This document shows positions 37,601 to 49,038 of a stretch of DNA of 64,000 nt, one piece after another. The first letter of the stretch is position 1, and every line of letters starts with the position of its first letter. Location of the stretch: positions 86,653,574-86,717,573 of the forward strand of contig NC_031768.1 in NCBI RefSeq assembly GCF_001522545.3, in the 5' to 3' direction. This stretch comes from Parus major (lineage: Eukaryota > Chordata > Aves > Passeriformes > Paridae). The position numbers and the translations under genes were made by a program. Under the pieces are notes generated by a model, which saw only the letters and a program-made list of their open reading frames with translations, made no database searches and was not told the origin of the DNA.

Positions 37601-40600
37601 AAGTTGGAGAAGGATAATTTTTAGGACTGGGCGAAACATAGAATATTATGGGAGGTCTTTGATATTACATAAGATTTATGATGGCATGTTTATGGGAAGG
37701 ATCAAAGGCAGGGAAAGGGAAAGATCATAGTGGACTGGGAGGATGTATATGGGAAAATGGAGAGGAAAGCCAGTGAGAGAGAACGGTTGAATGTCAACTT
37801 GTGCTTGACAGGGTGTCTGCCTGACTGAGCCCTGCACATGGTAACCAGCATAACAGGAGGTAATATCCTCCTATCTTATTAAATGCTATTGTTAACTAAC
37901 ATTATGCTCCCTGTGTGTGAAGATGGAACTGAATGCTGGAGAGATGACAAGTCTGAGAGTTGACTACTGGAGGGACTTTGGATCCAGCTAGCTTCTGGAG
38001 AGAGCAGCAGTCTGAGAGCTGGCTATTGGAAATACTAGTGGTTGGGAGCAGCTACTGAAGAGACTGATAGTATAGGTGTATTTGTAACAGGAAGATGCCA
38101 GAGTACCAGCAACCCAAGTAGAGCTGCAAGACTCAGGGGCTCATCTATTCATGTGATATATCCAAGTGAATGCCAGGAGATCTTGGCCAGCTTCTTGACA
38201 AATTGAATACCTAAAATCAGCTACTGGAGTGAGTCACATATTTCACTAGTATAGACCAATCCTGATCATCTGCAGCTGAGGAATAGGATCAGTCTGGGTT
38301 CATGTTGGTACAAGTGCTATGGGTGGATAGGTGCCAGTCAAGACACTGTGTTCCTTCTCTGTGTGACACACATAAACATATTATTTTATACATGTGTCCA
38401 TACATGGTGTATGCATATGCAAACCTATTGGGAATATATGCTAAGCCATAGCACTGGCCAAACCTGTGGATATAAAGCCACAGCAGCCTTGCAATTGTTA
38501 AGACTACCGGATTCAGCAGCCTCTAACACAGCAACCTCTAAACTTCTGGTATTTGAAGAAAATATTTCTTGGGGTATGAACAATTGCAACCATAGATATT
38601 GACTCTTACCTTCCCTTGTGCCACTTCTCAATGAGCTGTGACATGTTGCTTAAGTAATCCATGTCATGCACTGCAATTGGCTGAGAGAGGTTCATCGGCA
38701 CAGATTGAAAGACAGCCTTGAGACACGCCAGCCAGTCAATAGCAGGTGCCTTTTCCTGCAAGTAAAACAAAGCTTAGATGCTGAGCTATGAATCTAAACT
38801 GGCTCACAAGAAATAACAGGGAAACAAAGATAGTCTTCAGAATACTGTTAAGAGATACTTTCAACAAATTAAATTGTTTTTATAATGTACATCTTGAAGA
38901 GAAGAATTTAATTTTTTTTAAAGGGAATTAGGACTGGGGAGGGGAGAGAGTTGTGGGCCTGATAAAACTCTGTCAGTTAAAGACCATAAGTTACTGGGTT
39001 ATTTAAAGCTCACAGGCTCTAAGTGTAATTTTCAAGACAATGGCATTTGAACACAGAGCCTCATATCTCTTTTGATCTGGATCTTCAGAATGAAGATATG
39101 AATGTCACATGTAACTGTGTTACTCAAGCTTTAAGGCATGGATACCTGTAGCTCCCTAATGGTAGTGCGAAAGAACAGCATCCCCCTCTGCTGTCTTTTC
39201 TGCAGTGGAGTTACAAATTTCTGGAGGTTAGAGATGAAGGACAAGGTCAGGGAAAAGGAATCAGGGGGACCATCCTCTGTCCTTCCAAGTAGGACCCCCA
39301 GTTTCTTCAAATATGAAAGATACACACGGAGAACCTGCAATACAGAGCATATGACCAATGGAAGGTACATGACTGAAATTAGTCACTCCATCCATACATC
39401 CATTCATCCACCCTGACTGTATAAACTTCAGTCTTTCAAAACTACTGCAGACCCACTCCATCTCTAAAACTGTCTTCTTGCTGCAACATCCTTATGTAAT
39501 TATTCTTGTAGAATACACTTGCCAAGTACAGCTCCTCTCTCAATGAGGAACACTGAATTCCCAAAAGATTATTTTTCTCACAGCACACAATTACTTCAAA
39601 CACTAGAATAACTTTAGAGATGTTGTCCTGCCATCTCTGGTGTCAGAGCAGAGAAATTCAGTGATATAATAAGCCAGAAATGTAACGGAGAGAAAATGTC
39701 AACTTCTTGTTTCTATTTTCATGAATTTTCAGAGGAATGCTTGTGGTGGCTCAGGGTTTTTTTTGAGAACTTTTCTGAAAGACTCAGATTGAGAAACTGA
39801 CATAACTCAGTTTCTATGAAGTTCAGAAATCACAAAGTTCATTTTGTTACAATGGCCGAAAGTCAAAAAATTGTTCTCCCAACATATGTTCAAGCACTTT
39901 AAAATAAGCTTAAAAATGATAGCTACTCCTCTCTACAATACACAAATTTTGTTATAAAGCCTTATTTTGGACAAAAACATTTTTTAAAAAGTATTCATTC
40001 AAGGCAAAACCTAAAAGGAAGCCCAGGTTCAGACTACTTTGCAAACAGAAATTTAAATTATAACATTAGGTTTCTACACTATAAGTTTTAAACCTGGTAT
40101 CTAAAATGGGTTACATGTTAAAATCTATCCTTTGGAAAAGGTGAGTTTAGTAAAGAATTCTTTCTGTAGGCATTTTCAGAGGTCACTGACCGTAACCCAT
40201 GGAAACACTCTGAACCAGGAGACAATTCAAGGAGATCCCTGCATCAAATAGCTATTTTTACCTTTCTTCAGCCTCTGATATGTTACCTCAAGATAATTTT
40301 TCTCTTTGAATTCACTCTCAAGTGGAATATCAAACTCAGGATGGTCAATCTGCAAAAAGGAATAAAGGAAAAACTTACTATTTTTCAGAAACAATGCAAA
40401 TGTGAGGATATTTTGGTAATTTCTGTATCATGGAATTTAAAATGCTATAAACTTGCTTTTAATTTTGGAAAATGTTTGCTAAGTTCTTCAGAGGAGGACA
40501 CAGGCTTAACTTGATCAAGCCTTGCTGACTCTTTACTTACAGTGCTTCCTTGATAATGCACTTTCTTTAGGACACTCACCTGAATAATATTGGTCTTGGG

Positions 40601-43600
40601 GTCAAAAGGACTAGGTCCCACATGGACTCTAAAAAATGGAAAGGTGCTGTATCTGCTCATGAGAATCTGAAGAGTTTCATTAAAATCTTTTGTTTCCCCC
40701 ACACCTGTCTTATGCCATCCACCAACCTAGAGAAAGACAGAAATGCTGCAACTGAGAAAAAAACTGGTTGGAACAGTATTTACAATTTTTTTTTTAATTT
40801 CTTTTTTTTTACACCTATAAGCTCCATCATTCTGATAAAAAAAGCACCAAGGGAAACTCGTGAAGTGCTCTACATACCCTGCTGGCTTTAAAATGACCTG
40901 ACACTTTCCTTTAAGCAAAGCAATGAACTGCAAAATGACACAAGGAAAATGAATTGTAATTAGCAACAGAGTAAGGTGTGCAGGAAAAAATGCTGGATAA
41001 GCAGGAGACAGGAAAATAGGTCTCATTTTTCTAAAGCCATCCCAAAGGACAAACACTGTAATCAGTGATTACAGGTCCCACCTCCCCGACAAGCAGATTC
41101 ACAGGTGGGCCTGTAGTCACTGTTCCTTTTTCTGGAAGGTTCTACATCCTCTTCTGACACAGGGCATAAATGCTCTTTGCTGGAAGAAAGATGTCCTGCC
41201 CTCCCTGGCACCAAGAGGAGTTTCCCAGAATGGAAAGAGAAGGATTTTCTCCTTTAAACAAGATGTCCTGGAAGCCTTGACTACTGAATGATCATCTGGT
41301 TTTAGACACAACAATTTCACCCATTTGCAAGATGTTCCCCAATCTGTGAGTCAGATCATACTGAACCAAACTTCTGAGATTAAACACGAACCCTCTTTGC
41401 AGACTTGTTTTTTTCCCATCCTTAATATATAAGTTTATAAGGAGAGATTCAGGTAGCTGATGTCAGAAAATCAGTTCTTGAAACACCATTTAAAGCTAGA
41501 TTTATCACTTAGCAGTTGTGTTGTGAACCATGACAAGGGTCAGGTTCTAGAAAAGTTACATTATGTAAGACTATATGACCCCATCTGCCCACTTTTCTTC
41601 TCCCTGCAGGAATTCTCTTCCTGAGGGAGAGGAAATAGCACAAACATTCACCTGATTTAGGAAGTCCTTCAATGGTTGAGCTCCTTGGGATTCTATTCGT
41701 TCAGTATCCATGCAGGAACGATAAAATTGCATTGCTTTCTCCTTGGCTGAGCCTCTTACCCCAGATTGTGGACTTTCTGAGGAAAAAGGTAGATTTAAAA
41801 TTTTCAATAAAAGCAATAAAAAACATAAGTTGGGACAGTATTAGAGCAGAGAACAGTTTTAAGAAAATACTGTGCTTTGATCCAGAACATTCTAACAAAT
41901 ACATCCACATTTCCCACAGTGATCCAAAGCAAGGGACCGACAAGTGCCATGACTCTTCCTGAGGCCAAATATGTGAATTTCTTTGCATGGGAAAAGGAGC
42001 ACAACAGGAAGTAGGTGCATATCTAGGCTTCAGTCCCCCTCGGAGACAGGACACATCACCAGAGTGCACATTCAGACTAGCGCAGCAACAATGTCCTACT
42101 TTGACAAGGTAACAGGAAAATGGTTTGGGTAACAGGAAAATGGGTTGGGTTGCTGTCAGAATTTTAAAGCGTGACTTTCATCTGTTACACTTGGCAAGAG
42201 AAACTGTTTAAAATGCATCTACTGTAACATGACATGCTCAAAAAATAAATCTGTACTTGTAATGATAGGAGAACGAAGAGAGAGGACTTAGTCCCTGTTA
42301 GGAATGACTGTGCTCTCAGTTACTACTATTGCCAGCTCTGACTGAGGCAGATGCAAAAGGTAACACAGCAATCATCTGTCCCTACCTAAAAGCCTTTTCA
42401 GGATCAACAGGTTTTCTTCCAACAACACATCAAATACATTTAGTGATTCTTCTCTGGTTCTGCTTGACTGTTTGCCTTCCCATCTGCCACAGGCATATTT
42501 GTAGAAGTTCTCACAGGGGTTTACAGTGTCATTCCTAGAATTCAGAAGTCTTTCCAACAGTGCAAGATCTGACTCAGCATCACAGGATCCTGAAGAGGAA
42601 GTAAATAAGATACAACTGAGAAGTGAGAGTGGAGAGTGAGAATAACCCCAAACAAAAATCTTTTAGGGGATATTTACCCCAATAGACTATTTTGGTACAA
42701 GCTCCTTTGCATGCAGTGTTGAATTCCTTGTAAGGTATTGCTGAATATGGAGGAAGTGTGTTCTCTCTTTCACATCCCAAGAAGATGTCCTCTCTTTGTA
42801 CTATCTAGGCAGCCATAGGTTGGATTACTCTGCCTTCTCAGCATCTTTCATCTGAATCAGCCAAATTTGGCCACATGATAAACAAGAAGCAACTGATGGT
42901 GTCAATACATGATGGAAGAGAAGGACATAGCAAAGAGAAAGTAACAGGCTAAGATTAAAACATGTTTTTTTCAAGCATGAGAAATATTTCTCAGCAATGA
43001 CATTTGTCAAAAGAGAATAAGGACATTCTAGAATATCTTGTTTTAATCTATAATTTTCTTTTTTTAAACTGTTTCAAATCACTACGTATACGTTGTCATT
43101 TTAGTTCAGTATCTCATATCAACATCAGATTAGATCAATTATTTACTGAAATAATCCACCTGTAAATCAAGGTAAGATTTCCTGTAATACGGTTTCAAAG
43201 TTGACATAGGAGAAGGTAGGCAGAGTGGAAATGGACTAAATCTAAACAGTTTTTCCTTGGTCTCTGCAGTGAACCATCTCCAACATGTAACAACAGCTGA
43301 AGAAAAAAGCTACATAAAGATTCAACAGTGCTTATTTTGGGGCAGGAAATGTCTGTGTCTACCAGTATAAATGCACCTTCTGTATTGAGATTTCTTATAT
43401 GCAGAGACATTCACATGGACCATTCTTCAGATAGTTCTTTAGCAAATTTGGAAGGCAAATTAATGTTTCTGGTCTATACTCAACAGCTTCTACATTAGCA
43501 AGAAACTCTAACTTTTGCTTTTACTCTATGACTGCACTGATCTATGGTAGAAAACCAGGACTAGACTTAAGTCAGAGATAGAAAGGCAAAGGAAGAGCTT

Positions 43601-46600
43601 CAAGTCTCATATTCAGTTCAGTTTCTTGACTACAGAGAGAGCAGAACACATTGATGAGCTATGAGACTATATAATGCTGTTCTCCCCCAAAATTGGGCTG
43701 AGGCATATTAAATCACAAGCAGGGGAGGACAGATGTGGAGGACCTCCCCCCACTGTGACTCAAGGAAGAGGGAGAAAAATGTACCTTTTTGACAAAAGGT
43801 GTTATGATTCCTGGAGATTCTGAAAGTCTGGTTCTTAATACTGATGTTAAGCTTAAAACACAGTGGAGACAGGTAAGAGAGAAAAGGATCTTAAAAATGG
43901 GGTGGATGAGGAAGAATGGAAAAAGATATCTCATATTATACCTAGAGCACAAGTCATCATGAGGTAGGTGATAAGCAATGTAAAGCCAAGGAGAGTACTG
44001 AGAAGTGCACATAGAAGTAGGCTTTTCCCCTGAAGGCATCGTTCTTTCTCTGCACCTGTTCTCAGCTCCTGGTCACAGGTCTGAAGAGACAGAAAAAATG
44101 AAGAAAGAAAAATTCTTATTAAGGTTAGCACTAATAACATACTCCATTTCCCACCTAATCTACTAGACAACCATTCACAAGACTAGTGCCAAAACATCAA
44201 TAGTCATCCAAATCATCTACATGACTGTACTCCCACGGGCTTTCTCACTTTCTTCATTCCCCTGGTTTTTCTGATACTTCCTGAAGATATCAAAGCCTTT
44301 TTGAGTCTATAAAGCTAATAATAGGATGGCTAGGACTGATGGATCTTTATTCTGCCAGTCTGGCAATCTAAGCACTAATTTCAGAACTCTCCTCAAGAAA
44401 TAAAGTACTGCAACCTAAGCCCTCTAGTCCAATTCAGGTGAAAAAAAAGATTTTTTTCTATTCTGCAAACTGGAGTAAGCTGTAAATCGCTGAGAAGATC
44501 TTAGATAGAGACAGGTTCTATCTCCCTTAAATTTAGCTTTGTTCATAATCTAGGTGTGTCTTTTTAGTCCGTGGAACAGGCTAGGGACCTAATGAGTACA
44601 CCTTCTGTTTTAGTTATCTGTTTTAGGATAAGCTGAAGCATTCTCTGGAGTTATTTGTCCTTTTCTCTGTTGGCTGCAAAGGAAGCTAGATGATATCATA
44701 GGATACACCCCTAATATCTAGTAGTTAGATAAGATGGCATTAGGTAGGATATAGTTAGGTAAGATGGCATTTTCTCTTCTGCATATTTTGATGTACATAA
44801 GACTGGAAAACAGCAGTTTATGAAAGAACAGACACAGGAATGCATGCTGGTAATATATGAGGAAAGGGAAAGAATAGAAAAAAAATGAAAAGTGGAATGA
44901 CAGAATAAGAGTATACAGTAAGAAAAGGGAGGCAGATGGGAGAAAAAAACAAGATAATGGAAAACCTCAGCTGTAGCAAACAAGGAAAAAAGTGACAGCC
45001 GATGGAAGTGCTCCTGGGAGAATCCTACATGTCACTGTCAGGGCCTGGTCTGTACTGTCCCCACAGGCTCCAGTTTGTCTCCCTGTTCTATCCTGGTGCT
45101 TTGAAAAAAGAAATCTCTTCTTGAGAAACCTTATCAGGACTTGGAATTCTTTGAGAAAAGGCAAGAAGGAGCCTTAGTGCACGTGACCACTTCTTCGCTT
45201 GGCCATTTGCAGCTCTCCTGTGTAGTCTCCATCTGAGCTCTGCTGCAATGGCAGCCATGCCTTTGTCTGGAATGGCATCCCATCCATCTGGATCCTGACC
45301 ATCACCTACATTCTGATTCTGCAGGTTTGCTCTTGGACCTGCCTCCTCACAAGGAACTCACCTGGCACTCTACACTCTTGTTTGACCCTGGGCACTGTCA
45401 CCAGGCCTACCTCACAGCCCTCATGTCCATACTGGGGGCCTTGCTCCTTAAGTCATTGCTTCTTGCCTGCCTTCTCATGACTCTCAGATCACAGATTGTC
45501 ATCTCTCTTCTGCCTTTGCTGCTCCCTTAGATGCAGCACACTTGGTATGTGTGTTATTTGCCACAAAACTAGGAAACACAGATCTTGACAAAAATCACAA
45601 GAAATGGAGCAAAATCCTACAGGAATGAATTATGTCACAGTATATGTCCCTTCATCTAAGGAAACATTAAGGAAATCAATGAGTCTGCTGTTAATCACCT
45701 GGACTAATATAGTATGTACAACTTCTGCACAAAAACATTAACACAAAACAAAAATAAGTGATAAAAAGCCAGACCTCATAATTTTATAATCTTTCAAACG
45801 TGCATTTTATTCAATCTTGAATAAAACCCTCTGAAAGGTTTACTCAGCTCCTGGAGATTACTAACAAGAGCTGAGTGCCTAATGCTTTTCTCCTTTAAAA
45901 TCCTATTCTTCTAACTTCTTCAGGCAGGATACAGAATAACCGAATGAAGAGCAAGTGACATACAAGTGACTAGAAGATACAGAACATGATCATACTGGCA
46001 AAGTACAGTGTACAAACTATAGAGGAGGAAATCCAAATTCCTTTCATAGCTGTAGCAAAACACTTGTTTTACTCCTAGAGTAAGACAGTAAGTGTCACAA
46101 CAGTATGGCAGGGAAGTGAGGGAAAGAAAGTTAGCTTAGCTGATAAATGAAATAGAAAAACTACTCTTTGGCATGCAAGCCTTCATCTCTCACCATTTAG
46201 GAAAGAGTGAATGATTTACATTCACAGTTCTTCTGACTTCTCTGTTGCAATAAACTTCTAGTTTTTCACAAGGAAAACCTGGCCTATTCCTACCATGAAA
46301 TAGTAAGAATTTTCCAATTATTTGGTTTAATGTTACCAGAAGATATCTGTGTCTCTCTTGAGTAACAAATGGCATGACTGTGGAGATACTAACAAGAAAC
46401 TGGTATTTCAAGCTGTCGGTGCAATTTCTTATAAATTTTTGGTTAACAGTCAGCCTATTTCAGGCCTACACGATGTTTATTTTGAAATGCAAAATGCATC
46501 AAATAATGGATTTTAAAAAATTTCTAAGAGAAACAGCACTGCCCACCTCAAATCTCCATTTTGAAACAACTAGAGAAGTACCTGGCTGAGAGCAGCACGC

Positions 46601-49038
46601 CCAAAATAATAACATAGCACAAAAGAAATGACAGGGGAGTGGAAATTGGTTGTGGGCCTCTATGTAGAAACTGGATTATGGTCTGTGTTATGTGAACCAT
46701 AAGCATAAAAATTGTTTTTCAAACACTTCAATTTCCATAATAATTGCCTTTCTAAATTTGCCACTGCAACTGGGGTAGGATTTGAGAGAAATTGTGGACC
46801 TACATAAAGAGAGAAAAAAGAAGAGGGCAGGCATATTTAGTTCTCCTTTATGTCTTTTTCATGACAACAGCTTAAACAATTCTAGACAGACTAATACCTG
46901 TTTTTTCAGTACTCTTACACAAACACTGACCAAGGCAAAATCCCTGTCAGATTCTTGATCTAGAATGAACTTCACTTTTATTAATCCACAATGGATTAAG
47001 TGGTTCATAGGCACTAAAATACAGACCCCTCCCTAAGCCATTGATTCTTGGCCAAGGCAGAGTGTAGATTTAACTAGATGGACCCAGAGGTGGCATACCA
47101 AGACTTTCAGGGCACAGGGTGCAGGAACCTTACATAGCTTACAGGAAGCAGAACTTTCTTGTGGTATGTTTTGAGACATTGCTTCACCCAGCATGCTCCA
47201 TATAAAGATACAAGTGAATGGTTTGAACAAGCCAGTGGAAAAGGATGAAAAGACTTAAACCTCTGACAGGGTTTTTCCTTATAGGTCTCATTTATGAGTG
47301 AGAAGAATTAGCAGTATTAGCATAAAGGTGAGTGAAATTTCCAGTATAGTTGCAGTTCTTTCATGGCAAGTGCTCAAATTTAAATGGCTTCACTAGAGCT
47401 AAGTGAGAACAAATGGCTGTAAAATTATTGAAAGATTAATTCTAACAGTTGTAAATTATAAAAATTTGTAACTTTAAATTAATGTATTATATTTATAATC
47501 TGATTCAAATGCAAGCATGACTTAGAATAGCAGAATCATGACAAATACTGTTATCACTAAAGCAAGAACTGTTTGGTATAACTAAATCAGCCAAAGAATT
47601 TGATTTTCCTTCAGCATCTCCCTCATTCTGTTTGTCAGCTGTTCCTGAGTTCTGAAAGGAGGTTGAAGTTAATCTGCCTGCTTCTTCCTCACCTTGAATT
47701 TTCACAGTGTTTCGAGCTATTACAGAAAAAGAAGCATCTAACTTTCATGAAAATAAATTAAAATAAAGGGATCAAAGGAGGAGAGAACTGTAGTTTTTTT
47801 AATACCTATTTATGAGATAATTTAGAAGCATTATTTTCAGCTAGTAGATTATTCATGAATTACTGACTTTGGCTGTTACCCAAATCATGTTTATCACATT
47901 ACTCACATGGATGGCATATTTTCAGACTAATGCCCCAATATCACAAAAACCTTCATTTTCTTAAATTTATCTTTTGTCAGCAAATTATTTAAGCACATAA
48001 ATTGAGCTCATTAAATGCCATTTGAGAAACATTTTAGCCTGTGTTTGAAATAGAGTACCTGCTCACATGAAATATGAAACAGAAAGGTTGCTGAATTATA
48101 TTCTGGAGTACTAAAATTGTAAAACAAAACCATCAACAACAACTAAAATTATGATTATGGTTTTATCTTCATCACACAGAAATTTGGGAACGGATATACA
48201 AAACAAACATTTCTGCAAATTATTCAACTATAAAAAAGCAGGCAAGATAAAGATAAGTGACCATTTGTATTACAGCCACAGTCACACTGAACAGATCTCA
48301 ATGTAAGAACACATACACATTTCAGTGTTTGTATTATTTAGTAACATAGAACACTACACTTATCTCTGTTGCCCTTGAATGTTTTGTACTTTTTAGCAAC
48401 CTTGAGCTAACAGTTCAGTTCAGTGCAATTTTTCTGTAAACATGCAATTAAGACTTTGCTAGCTATTTATATAAGACATCAAAGCAGAAAAAGGACACCA
48501 TGCTACAGGGGAAGCAATTAGGCTCACCATGTCATTCTCACATTCCCAAAACTATGCCTTGTTTATCCACAACTATCTGTGAGGGGGAAACTTCACATTT
48601 CTGTGTAAGTACTTTTTTATAATACCTTGCTGAAAAAATGGAGATAGAATAAAGGATGTCATTATTTATTATTATTATTGTTATTGTTATTATTGTTGTT
48701 GTTGTTTTGGTGTTGGTGGTGTTGGTATCATTATTACTACTACTAATAGTTTTATTGCTACTATTATTACTTGTTGGTCGGTGCTTCAAACAGTTCTCAG
48801 AACGTCCATAAGGGTGACCAACAGGAAGGGCAAGAACCCTTGAATCATCGCACCATATCCCAAATCATTAATTCCGAGACCTTTCTGGATACAAACTGTC
48901 AAAACCTCAACTGTCCCAGTCCCCCAAGGCAATAAGCAGTGTAGCTATGAAAGGGGAAGGAAAAGAGAGGTGTGCAGTGAAGGTCCCTCAGCAGACTGCA
49001 AGACAGACCCATTTCCTTACCTGTGGAAGAGTGCTCAT
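28441..49038 (-). CDS. KEL: KEL, Kell blood group M13 metallo-endopeptidase (18 exons)
   Basis: Kell is a type II membrane zinc endopeptidase of the neprilysin (M13) family; the human protein cleaves big endothelin-3 and is disulfide-linked to XK in red cells. Eighteen exons with GT-AG introns and matching phases give 717 residues (human 732). Residues 1-26 are cytosolic, about 27-49 the membrane anchor. The ectodomain follows, starting [10 protein letters not shown]. The zinc site is HEILH (H566, E567, H570) with third ligand E615 in ENTAD; H679 and R685 match the neprilysin transition-state residues. The protein ends CRIW, the M13 C-terminal signature. Potential N-glycosylation sites include NDT, NET, NMS, NLS and NGT. 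Odd points: the substrate-binding NAY motif is H525-S526-Y, and the Cys matching human Cys82 is Asp. No frameshift or stop was met. Neighbours match human synteny. The tiny first exon is the least certain part. Confidence 0.93.
29877..29969 (-). CDS. KEL: KEL exon 17
   Basis: 31 codons, phase 0 to 0, acceptor CTCTCTACAG, donor GCTCAT|GTAATG. The read-out contains [14 protein letters not shown], the M13 segment matching human LSPQQIFFRSYAQ. Confidence 0.92.
30799..30956 (-). CDS. KEL: KEL exon 16 (third zinc ligand)
   Basis: 158 bases, phase 1 to 0, acceptor CCCCCCACAG, donor TACCAG|GTATCA. It includes PGGCPAC and the second catalytic motif ENTADTGG, whose Glu (E615) is the third zinc ligand and whose Asp (D619) is conserved in M13 peptidases. 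Confidence 0.93.
31194..31261 (-). CDS. KEL: KEL exon 15 (HEILH zinc-binding motif)
   Basis: 68 bases, phase 2 to 1, acceptor TTATTTTTCAG, donor GGTTATG|GTACGT. It reads [20 protein letters not shown]; the HExxH motif supplies two zinc-binding histidines and the catalytic glutamate. Human Kell has HELLH here. Confidence 0.94.
32014..32183 (+). mobile_element. CR1 LINE 3' end, sense
   Basis: The terminal part of a CR1 element inside a KEL intron. It contains GGCAGGGGGGTTGAACTAGATGATC-type sequence, then TTCCTTCCAACCCAAACC and the terminal octamer region ATTCTATGATTC. Its orientation is opposite to KEL transcription. Confidence 0.9.
33305..33415 (-). CDS. KEL: KEL exon 14 (substrate-binding segment)
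   Basis: 111 bases, phase 2 to 2, acceptor TTTTGCTTCTAG, donor TTTCCCAG|GTATGG. It reads [20 protein letters not shown] and on to SPFFHMEFP. The human NAYYS motif, which in neprilysins binds the substrate backbone, is HSYYS here. Confidence 0.93.
34149..34251 (+). mobile_element. CR1 LINE 3' end, sense, short
   Basis: A diverged CR1 tail: GACCTGCTCTAACTAATCC, GGACTAGGTGATCTCCACAG, TTCCTTCCAACC and GTGATTCT in the expected order. It lies in the KEL intron about 30 bases downstream of exon 13 in transcription order. Confidence 0.8.
34282..34385 (-). CDS. KEL: KEL exon 13
   Basis: 104 bases, phase 0 to 2, acceptor CTCTCCCCTCAG, donor AGAAAAA|GTAAGT. It reads [20 protein letters not shown] and continues to LLQHYPQK, matching human LGSSFLQSVLSCVRSLR...FLQPHPQHR. 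The phase-2 join completes an Asn codon before the Trp of exon 14. Confidence 0.9.
34841..34918 (-). CDS. KEL: KEL exon 12
   Basis: 26 codons, phase 0 to 0, acceptor TTATTTTAG, donor CAGAAT|GTGAGC. It reads [15 protein letters not shown] and ends LEYQN, matching human AQLQVEMGASEWALK...RQEYND. Confidence 0.92.
35505..35603 (-). CDS. KEL: KEL exon 11
   Basis: 33 codons, phase 0 to 0, acceptor TTTTCTCCATGGCAG, donor GCCTTG|GTGCGT. It reads [20 protein letters not shown], matching human FTAIRDALITRLRNLPWMNE. The donor is the least typical of the set but phase and homology agree. Confidence 0.9.
36630..36740 (-). CDS. KEL: KEL exon 10
   Basis: 37 codons, phase 0 to 0, acceptor TTTGTTCCTACAG, donor AAATTT|GTAGGT. 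It reads [20 protein letters not shown], matching human [20 protein letters not shown]. A second GT four bases on would shift the phase and is not used. Confidence 0.92.
37239..37362 (-). CDS. KEL: KEL exon 9
   Basis: 124 bases, phase 2 to 0, acceptor CTTCTGTCCACAG, donor AGAATG|GTGAGT. It contains [14 protein letters not shown], nearly identical to human [14 protein letters not shown], with a potential N-glycosylation site NLS. Confidence 0.93.
38610..38755 (-). CDS. KEL: KEL exon 8
   Basis: 146 bases, phase 0 to 2, acceptor TTTTACTTGCAG, donor GGGAAG|GTAAGA. It reads [14 protein letters not shown] and then [17 protein letters not shown], matching human APAIDWLSCLQATF and VVHDVEYLKNMSQLVEE. 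Confidence 0.94.
39146..39334 (-). CDS. KEL: KEL exon 7
   Basis: 63 codons, phase 0 to 0, acceptor CTGTATTGCAG, donor CTACAG|GTATCC. It reads [13 protein letters not shown] and ends FRTTIRELQ, matching human YLTYLNQLGTLLG and QMVTIDQLK. Confidence 0.93.
40287..40349 (-). CDS. KEL: KEL exon 6
   Basis: 21 codons, phase 0 to 0, acceptor CCTTTTTGCAG, donor CTTGAG|GTAACA. It starts [10 protein letters not shown], matching human IDQPEFDVPL. The exon is short but its position and phase fit both neighbours. Confidence 0.92.
40580..40726 (-). CDS. KEL: KEL exon 5
   Basis: 49 codons, phase 0 to 0, acceptor GTCTTTCTCTAG, donor ATTCAG|GTGAGT. It contains [19 protein letters not shown], matching human FNRTLRLLMSQYGHFPFFR, with an added N-glycosylation site NET. 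Confidence 0.94.
41652..41776 (-). CDS. KEL: KEL exon 4
   Basis: 125 bases, phase 1 to 0, acceptor TTTTTCCTCAG, donor AATCAG|GTGAAT. It contains [18 protein letters not shown], matching human EEKAFQFYNSCMDTLAIE. Confidence 0.94.
42108..42150 (+). repeat. Short tandem duplication in a KEL intron
   Basis: The unit GGTAACAGGAAAATGG plus TTTGG/GTTGG is repeated twice head to tail. It looks like a simple slippage or local duplication within the intron. Confidence 0.8.
42386..42589 (-). CDS. KEL: KEL exon 3 (start of the M13 ectodomain)
   Basis: 204 bases, phase 1 to 1, acceptor TTTACTTCCTCTTCAG, donor CTTTTAG|GTAGGG. It begins [15 protein letters not shown] and contains [18 protein letters not shown], the characteristic M13 N-terminal motif (human TSVAPCTDFFSFACGR). 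One potential N-glycosylation site is NDT. Confidence 0.95.
43942..44080 (-). CDS. KEL: KEL exon 2 (transmembrane anchor)
   Basis: 139 bases, phase 0 to 1, acceptor TTCTGTCTCTTCAG, donor GCTCTAG|GTATAA. A charged cytosolic part ([13 protein letters not shown]) precedes about 23 hydrophobic residues ([20 protein letters not shown]) and ends MMTCAL. The Cys just outside the membrane aligns with human Cys72, which bonds to XK. Confidence 0.88.
45190..45530. repeat. C/T-rich LTR-like segment
   Basis: A compositionally distinct block in KEL intron 1 with phrases such as GGATCCTGACCATCAC and GACCTGCCTCCTCAC, resembling in style the repeats at 11150-12340 and 56681-57070. It may be a diverged member of the same avian family. 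No open frame of interest was found. Confidence 0.25.
48660..48755. repeat. ATT/GTT trinucleotide microsatellite
   Basis: Imperfect ATT, GTT and ATTACT units in KEL intron 1, just downstream of exon 1 in transcription order. The low-complexity open frame on the minus strand (Asn/Thr/Ile-rich) is an artefact of the repeat. Confidence 0.85.
49021..49038 (-). CDS. KEL: KEL exon 1 (start codon, six codons)
   Basis: A small first coding exon reading MSTLPQ. The start codon has A at -3 (AAGATGA), and the donor CCACAG|GTAAGG is near perfect. It ends in phase 0, as the transmembrane exon requires. Human KEL likewise begins with a very small coding first exon. The call rests on phase, donor and position; the six residues themselves are too short for homology. 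Confidence 0.55.

Larger units (their letters stand above)
44081..49020. other. KEL intron 1
   Basis: No further coding exon is needed to keep phase. A C-rich LTR-like stretch lies at 45190-45530 and an ATT/GTT-type microsatellite at 48660-48755. A minus-strand open frame at 47505-47705 starting GEEEAG was considered as an extra KEL exon but has incompatible phase and a poor donor. Confidence 0.45.

Noticed and set aside
47505..47705. Acidic minus-strand frame (GEEEAG...) as an extra KEL exon
   Set aside because: KEL exons 1 and 2 already join in phase 0; this segment would need another phase and has only weak donors.
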